In this document: one piece after another, positions 19,138-25,732 of the stretch
Layout: each line of letters starts with the position of its first letter
How positions within the stretch are numbered: position 1 is the stretch's first letter
Assembly: GCF_029360765.1 (NCBI RefSeq)
Contig: NZ_JARKNA010000001.1
Span: forward strand, 1-64,000
From: Terrimonas pollutisoli
Lineage (GTDB): Bacteria; Bacteroidota; Bacteroidia; Chitinophagales; Chitinophagaceae
Length of the DNA stretch: 64,000 nt
Reading direction: 5' to 3'
Notes under the pieces: generated by a model
What the model saw: the letters and a program-made list of their open reading frames with translations, nothing else
The model's database searches: none
Told to the model about the DNA's origin: nothing
Position numbers and translations under genes: made by a program

Positions 19138-20226
19138 TTATTCTTTGTTACTAACGCCAGCCGTTTCAAAACTTGCCATCTCATTTAAAAAATTAACGGA
19201 TGACTGGATCAAAGGAATGGCCAATGCAGCGCCGGTGCCTTCGCCCAGGCGCATACCAAGCTGCAGCAAGGGTTTTGCATTCAAAAAATTCAACATGACC
19301 CGATGACCGTTCTCGTCTGAACAATGGGCAAAAACAAGCCCCCATTTGTTAAAGGGGGGTAGGTCCGTATCATTTTCACCCAGTCCTTTTGCTATCACTA
19401 AAGCTGCAGTGGAAATAAATCCATCCACCACTATAATCATTTTTCTTTTAGCGGCTTCCAGGTAAGCCCCCGCCATCATGGCTAATTCAAAACCGCCAAA
19501 AGTTTGCAGCACATTGAGCATTGAACTCCCGATAGCTATCGGGAGAACATTGAGCATTGAAAATTTCTCTTTCACCTTCTTTAACGTTTCTATTTTCGTT
19601 TTCAATTGTTCCTCATTCACACCTGTTCCTCTGCCTGTACATTCTTCAATGGACATTTGAAGAACAGCACTCATGATCAGCGAAGCAGAAGATGTATTAC
19701 CAATACCCATTTCACCAAAGCCTATGCAGTTGCAACCCGACTGATGAATAGCTGCAACAATTTCTTTCCCCTTCCCGATGGTCCTGTTAACTTCCATTTC
19801 TGTCATAGCCGGTTCCTCCAGGTAATTTTTTGTACCATAACCAATCTTTGCATTGATAAAGTTTGAGTTGCTGATGGTATTGTTCCAGTCAAAGTTTACC
19901 CCCGCATCTACAACTTTCAATGCAATATTATTTTGCCTGCAAAAAACATTGATAGCTGCGCCACCGTTTAAAAAATTCAGTACCATCTGTGCTGTCACTT
20001 CCTGGGGATAAGGATTTACCAAACCGGTTTTAGCGATTCCATGGTCACCGGCAAAAACAACAATATGCGGGTGGTTGATTTGAGGATTCAGTGTTTGCTG
20101 TATGGATCCCACCTGCAGGGCAATTTCTTCCAGTCTTCCCAGCGCACCCAGCGGTTTTGTTTTAAGGTTGATCTTATGCTGCAAAGCTTGCTCAAGACTT
20201 GCTGTTGTTGATTCTGCAGGAGTCAT
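19138..20226 (-). CDS. cobT: Nicotinate-nucleotide--dimethylbenzimidazole phosphoribosyltransferase (CobT), with an in-frame insertion
   Basis: Activates the lower ligand of B12 by transferring phosphoribose from nicotinate mononucleotide to a benzimidazole. Family motifs: TKPLGALGRLEEIA, VVFAGDHGIAKTG, LNFLNGGAAINVF, GFGEMGIGNTSSAS, and the C-terminal MRLGEGTGAALA with the catalytic Glu. Length is 362 aa. Two oddities are visible. The peptide SMLNVL occurs twice around PIAIGS, caused by a 36-bp in-frame insertion made of a 20-bp palindrome plus a 15-bp direct duplication. A second imperfect palindrome (19339-19359) encodes LPPFNKWG, just before the conserved FAHCSDENGH. Both seem tolerated in surface loops, because the frame and the conserved motifs are intact. 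Confidence 0.95.
   Translation of the reverse strand: MTPAESTTASLEQALQHKINLKTKPLGALGRLEEIALQVGSIQQTLNPQINHPHIVVFAGDHGIAKTGLVNPYPQEVTAQMVLNFLNGGAAINVFCRQNNIALKVVDAGVNFDWNNTISNSNFINAKIGYGTKNYLEEPAMTEMEVNRTIGKGKEIVAAIHQSGCNCIGFGEMGIGNTSSASLIMSAVLQMSIEECTGRGTGVNEEQLKTKIETLKKVKEKFSMLNVLPIAIGSSMLNVLQTFGGFELAMMAGAYLEAAKRKMIIVVDGFISTAALVIAKGLGENDTDLPPFNKWGLVFAHCSDENGHRVMLNFLNAKPLLQLGMRLGEGTGAALAIPLIQSSVNFLNEMASFETAGVSNKE
19511..19561. repeat. Palindromic insertion with 15-bp direct repeats inside cobT
   Basis: ACATTGAGCATTGAA occurs at 19511-19525 and again at 19547-19561, exactly 36 bases apart. Between the copies lies the perfect 20-bp palindrome CTCCCGATAGCTATCGGGAG (19526-19545) plus one A. This is the structure expected after insertion of a palindromic element with duplication of flanking sequence; the 36-bp gain keeps the reading frame. 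Confidence 0.8.
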
Positions 20227-20256
20227 TTTTTAAATGGTTTTTGTGATAACTGTTGA

Positions 20257-21009
20257 TCATTCATCTTTTGGCAGCAGGTCGCAAAAATAAAAACCGTACT
20301 GTGACGCTTGGTTCATAGGATTGCAGCTATCCTGCGTATTTTTCGGCGCTTCATATTTCCGATAAACTATTTCCCCTTTTGTAAAAGCTATGGGTTGTTT
20401 AAATATAGGACCGTCAAATACAAAGGAATGGTATTCTCCGTTTTCGCCGCATACATCCACATTGGGCGGCAGGTCCCTTACAAATGATTCATCGATCAGG
20501 CGGCCACAAAGACTTTTGTCCAGGAATTTTTCATTTACACAAACAATGATGGCTTTAAAACCAAGCGCTAAAAATTCCTGCATCAGTTCTTTTGTATCCT
20601 TTTTCCACAGGGGGAAGAGGCAGGAGATATCCAGTGATTGCAATTTTTCTTCGCGGTATCGTTTCAGGTCTTCCAGGAAAATATCGCCGAAGATGGCATG
20701 CGTAAAGCCTTCGCTCTTTAGCTGCTGCACTTTTGTTGTCATCAGTTCTTCGTATTCATCCATGCCCGGTTGTTCCGGCAATTCAATTTTGTGTAAAGGC
20801 AGGCCGATAGATGCAGCCTGCTGATCAAGCAATTCATTTCTTACGCCATGCATCGAAATACGGTTGTGCACTTTGTTTACACTTGTCAGTAATGCCTGTA
20901 CCGGTATTTTTTGTGCAAATGCATAATGAAGGCAAAGGCTTGAATCCTTGCCACCACTCCAGTTCATGTATCCCTTAATCCCCTGAAGGGGGAATGAAAA
21001 ATCATTCAT
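20257..21009 (-). CDS. Dph6-like ATP-pyrophosphatase (diphthine--ammonia ligase family)
   Basis: Predicted PP-loop ATP pyrophosphatase (250 aa). It has the P-loop MNWSGGKDSSLCLHYA, then ALLTSVNKVHNRISMHGVR, GFTHAIFGDIFLEDLKRYREE, and the C-terminal family block DVCGENGEYHSFVFDGPIF. Archaeal and eukaryotic relatives amidate diphthine, a residue bacteria lack, so the substrate here must differ. It lies 3 bases after cobU and 30 before cobT, hence within the B12 salvage operon; an amidation or adenylation step on a corrinoid is possible but unproven. The first 14 residues (including FPLQGIKG) are partly encoded by a dispersed G-tract repeat. A second ATG at 20967 sits directly before NWSGGKDS but would remove the first beta strand. 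Confidence 0.85.
   Translation of the reverse strand: MNDFSFPLQGIKGYMNWSGGKDSSLCLHYAFAQKIPVQALLTSVNKVHNRISMHGVRNELLDQQAASIGLPLHKIELPEQPGMDEYEELMTTKVQQLKSEGFTHAIFGDIFLEDLKRYREEKLQSLDISCLFPLWKKDTKELMQEFLALGFKAIIVCVNEKFLDKSLCGRLIDESFVRDLPPNVDVCGENGEYHSFVFDGPIFKQPIAFTKGEIVYRKYEAPKNTQDSCNPMNQASQYGFYFCDLLPKDE
20970..20994. repeat. G-tract dispersed repeat inside the Dph6-like gene start
   Basis: On the minus strand it reads TTCCCCCTTCAGGGG followed by ATTAAGGGA, a variant of CCTTTAGGGGTTAGGGG seen at 25469-25488 and, inverted, at 34889-34907. It encodes FPLQGIKG near the protein start. Confidence 0.5.
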
Positions 21010-21012
21010 TTC

Positions 21013-21525
21013 TTAACCTTTAATCGTTTGTGGAATGCCGGATACCATGAACACTACTTTTCCTGCTTTAGCTGCCAAATATTGATTGGCCCATCCCTGC
21101 AGGTCGGTAAATTTTCTGCCGATGTCGGTATCGGCATGTACGCCCATCCCTATTTCATTGCTGATGATAATAAAGGTGCCGGGTTTTTCATACAGCGCAT
21201 CAATTTGGTTTTTAAATAAGCCGAGTGATGAATCGATATTGTTTTTGGTATCTATAAAAAAATTAGTGAGCCATAGCGTTACACAATCGATAATGCATGT
21301 TTTATTTTCAATCGGTAGTTCGCTTACATTTCTTTGCTCTTCATAGTTGATCCAGCGTTCATCTCTTTCGGTTTGATGACGCTTCACTCTTTTTTCAAAG
21401 TCATCATCCCATATTTTAGCGGTGGCAATATAAACAGGGTTATTGCTTAGAGATAAAGCCAGTTGTTGCGCATAGCTGCTCTTGCCGCTCCGGGCGCCGC
21501 CCGTGATCATCCATATCATTTCCAA
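21013..21525 (-). CDS. cobU: Adenosylcobinamide kinase/adenosylcobinamide-phosphate guanylyltransferase (CobU)
   Basis: Bifunctional enzyme that phosphorylates adenosylcobinamide and attaches GMP. The P-loop lies at the start (WMITGGARSGKSSYAQ). It is followed by VYIATAKIWDDDFEKRVKRHQTERDERW, carrying the His that accepts GMP, then CIIDCVTLWLTNFF and FIIISNEIGMGVHAD. Length 170 aa is normal. It overlaps the upstream CWC gene by 10 bases and is followed after 3 bases by the Dph6-like gene. Confidence 0.95.
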   Translation of the reverse strand: MEMIWMITGGARSGKSSYAQQLALSLSNNPVYIATAKIWDDDFEKRVKRHQTERDERWINYEEQRNVSELPIENKTCIIDCVTLWLTNFFIDTKNNIDSSLGLFKNQIDALYEKPGTFIIISNEIGMGVHADTDIGRKFTDLQGWANQYLAAKAGKVVFMVSGIPQTIKG

Positions 21526-21731
21526 TACATTTTTTCTTTGAACATCCTATAACGATTCTTTAATTCCAGCAGGCAATCCCTGCAAAGACAATCATTGTAT
21601 TTTTCGCCGATAAATTTTTTCTCTTCTTCAGTAAAAGAGATGCCGCTGCATTGGCACTCGTTTACATTGCCCACCTTGCATTCAAAACTGCGGCCACATC
21701 GCGGGCATTTCTTTTCTTCATGCTTGCACAT
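21516..21731 (-). CDS. Small cysteine-rich CWC-type protein
   Basis: A 71-aa protein with nine cysteines (positions 2, 9, 12, 18, 26, 28, 48, 50, 53), arranged as CPRCGRSFEC, CQC and CLCRDC, resembling the cysteine-rich CWC family of predicted metal-binding proteins. It overlaps both neighbours (14 bases with the BtuF-like gene, 10 bases with cobU), so it is translated as part of the B12 operon. Its role is unknown; a zinc- or cobalt-binding accessory is conceivable, but nothing in the sequence shows this. Confidence 0.85.
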   Translation of the reverse strand: MCKHEEKKCPRCGRSFECKVGNVNECQCSGISFTEEEKKFIGEKYNDCLCRDCLLELKNRYRMFKEKMYWK

Positions 21732-22662
21732 GCAATTGTTGTGTTTGAAATAAAGGAGAATATTTTTGTTGCAGATGCGATGGTACTGAAAACAAACCGG
21801 GATGGAATAATGCGGCTAATAGTTCGATGCCATCTACCAGCGTGGAAACAGAAGGTTGGGTAAACAGATCGTAATCGGCGAGATATACTTGTTGTGTCTG
21901 AACGGCTATCAATTGTCCCCATCCTTTTTTTTGCGTAAGTAGTCGCATTTCTTCTTTTGTCCTTTCAACTTCAAAGCCGCAGGGGGCGATCACCAATACT
22001 TCAGGGTCATATTTTACTATTTTTTCCCAGGCTGTTACAATAGAGTGGCCCGCAGGGTTACTTAGCATATCAATACCACCGGCCTGGGCAATTTGAAAAG
22101 GTATCCAATGACCGCAGTTATAGACTGGTTCTATCCACTCCAGCAACATTACTCTTTTCAATGGCATTTGGTTTAGCCGCAGGCAATCCAGTATATGAGC
22201 TGTTCTTTTTTGCAATGAAGAGAGGTATGCATAGGCCACTTCTTCTTTTCCCATAGCTGTTGCAATGGTGATGGCCGTTTTAAAAACATCAACAAGATTG
22301 TTTGGCGAAAGGGGTATGAGTAGCGGTTGTTTCCTTAGCTTAGCCACAGCAGTGGCCGTACAGGCGGTATCAATCTGGCAAACCTCACATACATCCTGTG
22401 TAAAAATTATATCGGGTTGAATCACCTGCAGCAATTCCTCATCTACATAATACAGACTTTTGCCTTGCGCCTTGCTTGCTGAAAATATTTTGTCAATTTC
22501 AGTGCTGGAATAATTGTTTCCTTCCAGTACACATCTTACTACTTTATGTTTTTCCTGGCGTGCGGGAAGTGGACACTCAAATGTTACCCCATGCAGCTGA
22601 TTTTGCAAGCCCATGTCGTAGATCATTTGCGTAGCTGCGGGAAGAAATGAACAAACTTTCAT
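21718..22662 (-). CDS. BtuF-like corrinoid-binding protein lacking a signal peptide
   Basis: Member of the periplasmic-binding-protein family of BtuF (314 aa): SFLPAATQMIYDMGL, IIFTQDVCEVCQ, RVMLLEWIEPVYNCGHWIP, GGIDMLSNPAGHS and VLVIAPCGFEVERT are typical of the cobalamin-binding branch. The N-terminus begins directly with the first beta strand (MKVCSFLPAAT), and no upstream in-frame start adds a signal peptide. It is therefore predicted cytoplasmic, unlike E. coli BtuF. No BtuC or BtuD gene is nearby. It lies behind the DUF6580 gene in the riboswitch cluster. It may bind or hand over corrinoids inside the cell, or be exported by an unrecognised route. Confidence 0.85.
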   Translation of the reverse strand: MKVCSFLPAATQMIYDMGLQNQLHGVTFECPLPARQEKHKVVRCVLEGNNYSSTEIDKIFSASKAQGKSLYYVDEELLQVIQPDIIFTQDVCEVCQIDTACTATAVAKLRKQPLLIPLSPNNLVDVFKTAITIATAMGKEEVAYAYLSSLQKRTAHILDCLRLNQMPLKRVMLLEWIEPVYNCGHWIPFQIAQAGGIDMLSNPAGHSIVTAWEKIVKYDPEVLVIAPCGFEVERTKEEMRLLTQKKGWGQLIAVQTQQVYLADYDLFTQPSVSTLVDGIELLAALFHPGLFSVPSHLQQKYSPLFQTQQLHVQA

Positions 22663-22733
22663 GATGAATGAGAAATGAAGTTGGAAAAGGACAGATTTCT
22701 GATTTCCGATCTCCGGCTTCTGATTTCAATAAA

Positions 22734-23312
22734 TCAAATTGTTTTTGTCTGCAATGCAGTGTACCTCTGCTTCATCCATTCAAATACTCCAAACATCACA
22801 CCACTATACAATAAAGTACCGATAAGAAAATTTCTTTCATACGGAATGGCGGCTACAAGGCTGGTGTAATAACCGGCCCAGGTTTTTGGGTACATGCTTC
22901 CTTCTAATAGTATACAGGCAGGACTGGTAACGATCCAGTGAATGAATACTGTTGCAATAGAAGCAATCACAATATTTTTAATAGTTATTTTTTTCAACAA
23001 TATTTTTCCTGTTAATACCATCAGGGCGAAAGCAGCGTATGTCCAGTACCAGCCGCTGTACATGATGCCAAACTTACCCTGGTGTACAACGGTGTTAATA
23101 ACAATATCACTTGCTAACAAGGTCAGCAGGGGAAACGCATAGGCCTTCCAGTTTTTTTGAAAATAAGCACCGCCAAATAAGGCCATCGCACCAATAGGCG
23201 TGAAGTTGCTTAAGGGGCTCAGTGTGGCCGCACTGGGTATACGCATAGCCGCCGCGGCTATCATCAACAGTAGCAGAACGATAAAGCGGGGGTTGATCTT
23301 TTGAAGTGACAT
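22734..23312 (-). CDS. DUF6580-family membrane protein, candidate corrinoid transporter
   Basis: Integral membrane protein (193 aa) with about five to six hydrophobic segments and the DUF6580 landmark LSPLSNFTPIGAMALFGGAYF, followed by LLASDIVINTVV. The ATG at 23312 is chosen; the open frame extends to 23399, but that part lies over the btuB terminator hairpin. Its length and fold style resemble S-components of ECF vitamin transporters. Placement between btuB and the BtuF-like gene behind a cobalamin riboswitch makes inner-membrane corrinoid uptake a reasonable guess; no experiment or motif proves it. Confidence 0.8.
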   Translation of the reverse strand: MSLQKINPRFIVLLLLMIAAAAMRIPSAATLSPLSNFTPIGAMALFGGAYFQKNWKAYAFPLLTLLASDIVINTVVHQGKFGIMYSGWYWTYAAFALMVLTGKILLKKITIKNIVIASIATVFIHWIVTSPACILLEGSMYPKTWAGYYTSLVAAIPYERNFLIGTLLYSGVMFGVFEWMKQRYTALQTKTI

Positions 23313-23332
23313 AGCGATTGATTTTATTGAAA

Positions 23333-23368
23333 GTGAAAAAGAAACAGGCTTCTCATTCTGAAGCCTGT
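23333..23368 (-). terminator. Intercistronic terminator after btuB
   Basis: On the minus strand, ACAGGCTTC and GAAGCCTGT form a 9-bp stem with a 7-base loop, followed by the T-rich run TTCTTTTTC. It lies 8 bases after the btuB stop and before the DUF6580 start, so it should reduce read-through into the rest of the B12 cluster. Confidence 0.7.
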
Positions 23369-23376
23369 TCAAGTTA

Positions 23377-25266
23377 CTATAATTTAAAACTAATACCACC
23401 CATTACATTAAATCCCTGTGTGCTGTACCCATACACTTCCTCGTAGTCCGCATTGGTGATATTCTTAAAGTCAACAAATAATTTTAGCCTGTTTGTCACC
23501 ACAGCATATTCTGCATAGGCACTCCACAAAAGATATTTTTTCAATATTACCGGAACCTGGTCGTACGTAATCATATCAAAATAGATATCAGTTCTTTTGC
23601 TATAATTATAGAGGTTGGTGCTTACAAACAATTTAGGAGTAACTTGGTAGCCCACATTAATACCAAAAGAATGTTTCGGTCTTCTTAGCAGGTTGAAATA
23701 GGATGTGTCTTTGCCCGCAATATTTGTAGTTACTTCTCCATCTGTAAAAGCGTAATATAATTTTAGGTGGAGGTCCTTGTTGATATGAAGTGTTGGCTCT
23801 ATTTCTATACCATGATCTTTTTGCTTATTAAGATTAATATAGCTGAAGGCAGGGCCATAGGCAATCACATCTTTTATATTCCTTGAAAAATAAACTACCC
23901 TTGCATCTAATTTATTATCCAGCAAAGAAACCTGGACACCCCCTTCATAGGTTTTAGATTTTTCAGGTTTCAAATCAGGATTGGAGCCCCATTGTCCATA
24001 CAATTCGCTCAATGTGGGTGCTCTGAACGCCGATGCTACATTTAGAAATAATTTTACTTCCTCGTTTAGAAGATAAGAAGGATTAACGCTATACGTAAAG
24101 TGGTCACCAAATTCCGAATGATTATTGTAACGGCCACCTATTTCCAAATTGAAACCACGAAGATTTTTTACAAACAAAGAAAGATAGGGACTGGTGATGT
24201 TGAACTTTGGATTTTTGGGATTGGCATTAGTGTCAAGTGACTGTTGGTTGCGGTAATCGACGCCAGCCAATAACTGGAAATGTTCCTCCAGGTTTACATG
24301 GCCATACAATTCTGCGCTTTTACTTTTTCCTTCAAACGGAAAACCAGAATAATTCCGGGAGATTTCATCATAACCATATTGTGCCACTACAGCACCCTTG
24401 CTGAAATTATATTGTGCAGCCGCACCAGTAGAAAGCAGCGATGATTTGTATTTGTTGGGAGCATCAGCAAAAGAACCGTCGTCATAGTCGCCTTTATAAA
24501 AATTATAACGGAAATAAGGTTTGATATGAAGACCTTCGATCACTTCGCCATCTATGTTCAGGTACAAACCATTTTGAAGAAACCCGTCCTTATCAAATGA
24601 TTTTGCTTTCGTGGTATCTTTTGCTTCAGAGATCCCTTTTGTTTCGTGGTGCACAAAGCCAATATTGTAAGAGACTTTATCAGCATTGCCACTCAATCCG
24701 GCATTGCTCTTAAATGTACCAAAAGAACCACCGGAAAAATTTCCAAACAGTTGGGCCGGCTTGTCGGCACCTTTGCGGGTAATGATATTTATAACACCGG
24801 CGATGGCGTTAGAACCATATAAAGTTGATTGGGCGCCTTTTACTATTTCAATACGTTCGATTTGTTCGATCGGGAAAAGGCGAAGATCAAAAGCGCCACC
24901 AACACCTGAAGGATCCGTAACCGGCACGCCATTTATTAATATAACTGTGTAATCATTTTTGGCGCCGCGAAGAAAAACGGATTTGTCTTTGCCCGGGTTG
25001 CTGGTAGCGCCATTGATCACGATGCCGGTCTGCTCGGTAAGTAACTGCGCCAGGTCCTTTCCCATACTTCTGTCCAGTACTGCACGGTTGATCACTGTAA
25101 CCACTTTGCCGGTTTCCGATGCTTTTTTAGAAAATTTGCTGGCGGTAATGATTACCTGGCTTAATGATTTGTACGTACTGTCTTCTTCCTGACTTGTGGG
25201 GACAAGTTGCGCAAATAGCCTGCTGCTGATACTGATCGCAGCCACTACCAAAAATTTCTTTTTCAT
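23377..25266 (-). CDS. btuB: TonB-dependent cobalamin receptor (BtuB)
   Basis: Outer-membrane TonB-dependent receptor for vitamin B12 and related corrinoids (629 aa). The signal peptide ends at about residue 19 (SRLFAQ). The plug domain shows VIITASKFSKKASETGKVVTVI, FLRGAKNDYTVILINGVPVTDPSG, and IEIVKGAQSTLYGSNAIAGVINIITRKG. The barrel ends with an aromatic-rich strand (FNVMGGISFKL). The length fits BtuB and is much shorter than SusC proteins. It is the first gene behind the cobalamin riboswitch, which strongly supports the substrate, and it is followed by an intrinsic terminator. Confidence 0.95.
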   Translation of the reverse strand: MKKKFLVVAAISISSRLFAQLVPTSQEEDSTYKSLSQVIITASKFSKKASETGKVVTVINRAVLDRSMGKDLAQLLTEQTGIVINGATSNPGKDKSVFLRGAKNDYTVILINGVPVTDPSGVGGAFDLRLFPIEQIERIEIVKGAQSTLYGSNAIAGVINIITRKGADKPAQLFGNFSGGSFGTFKSNAGLSGNADKVSYNIGFVHHETKGISEAKDTTKAKSFDKDGFLQNGLYLNIDGEVIEGLHIKPYFRYNFYKGDYDDGSFADAPNKYKSSLLSTGAAAQYNFSKGAVVAQYGYDEISRNYSGFPFEGKSKSAELYGHVNLEEHFQLLAGVDYRNQQSLDTNANPKNPKFNITSPYLSLFVKNLRGFNLEIGGRYNNHSEFGDHFTYSVNPSYLLNEEVKLFLNVASAFRAPTLSELYGQWGSNPDLKPEKSKTYEGGVQVSLLDNKLDARVVYFSRNIKDVIAYGPAFSYINLNKQKDHGIEIEPTLHINKDLHLKLYYAFTDGEVTTNIAGKDTSYFNLLRRPKHSFGINVGYQVTPKLFVSTNLYNYSKRTDIYFDMITYDQVPVILKKYLLWSAYAEYAVVTNRLKLFVDFKNITNADYEEVYGYSTQGFNVMGGISFKL

Positions 25267-25383
25267 TTTTTAAAAAAAATTTGTGTGACTGCTTCCGAGA
25301 AAATAAAGAGATAGAAATATAAATGTCCTGCGACTTTTACATTTCAAGCCTTTCACCCGAAAGCATTGAATGATTGTTAACTG

Positions 25384-25566
25384 GCCTGGCAGGTCTTCTG
25401 GCTCACCCCAACCTAATTGCCTTCCCGTGTAAAAAACAGTGGCATCCAGAATTAGATTTCCTAACTCCCCTTTAGGGGTTAGGGGGTTTACAGCTACGGG
25501 GATAGCACCGGACTTTCACCGGGTTTCCCTTTTAATCCCGATCATTTACATCGGGAAACCAAACCG
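25384..25566 (-). ncRNA. Cobalamin riboswitch
   Basis: The minus strand contains the conserved core of the class: AAGGGAAACCCGGTGAAAGTCC, then GGTGC, CCCCGTAGCTGTAAA, later GATGCCACTG, and finally the B12 box AGCCAGAAGACCTGCC (plus 25388-25403). A variable arm near the middle contains a dispersed G-tract repeat (25469-25488). About 115 bases separate the B12 box from the btuB ATG and hold the expression platform; an obvious rho-independent terminator was not seen there, so control at translation is possible. It should reduce btuB expression when adenosylcobalamin or a related corrinoid is plentiful. Confidence 0.95.
25469..25488. repeat. G-tract dispersed repeat inside the riboswitch arm
   Basis: CCTTTAGGGGTTAGGGGGTT. 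The same sequence with one G fewer is present inverted at 34889-34907. With the preceding CTAACTCCC it can fold into a hairpin, so it extends a variable riboswitch stem without touching the conserved core. Confidence 0.6.
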
Positions 25567-25570
25567 GCGG

Positions 25571-25600
25571 CAAATGTAGGGAGAGTAAACTGTTATGCAA
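25571..25600 (-). promoter_or_regulatory. Promoter of the cobalamin riboswitch/btuB transcript
   Basis: On the minus strand, TTG (25598-25600), a 19-base spacer and TACATTTG (25571-25578) match the Bacteroidota -33/-7 promoter. The predicted start near 25566 falls exactly at the 5' end of the riboswitch. Confidence 0.8.
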
Positions 25601-25665
25601 TCAGAAATATTTCAAGCTGCTACCGCGATTGCTTTTATGTTTTGGCCATCGTAGTTTGTCTTTTC

Positions 25666-25695
25666 ATCCATACAAAATCCCCGCATACCGATACA
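25666..25695. promoter_or_regulatory. Putative LytTR operator, site A
   Basis: Half-sites ATCCATACA (25666) and ACCGATACA (25687) are direct repeats 21 bases apart, 38 bases before the sensor-kinase start. Paired direct repeats two helical turns apart are typical for LytTR regulators. Similar pairs occur at 27611 and 28517. Confidence 0.5.
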
Positions 25696-25732
25696 TTCAG
25701 CTATTTTTAAGGCAAAGCATGTTTTTTTGTAT

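Noticed and set aside
23313..23399. N-terminal extension of the DUF6580 protein from an earlier start
   Set aside because: The extra 29 residues would be encoded over the btuB terminator and stop region, and family proteins start near 23312.
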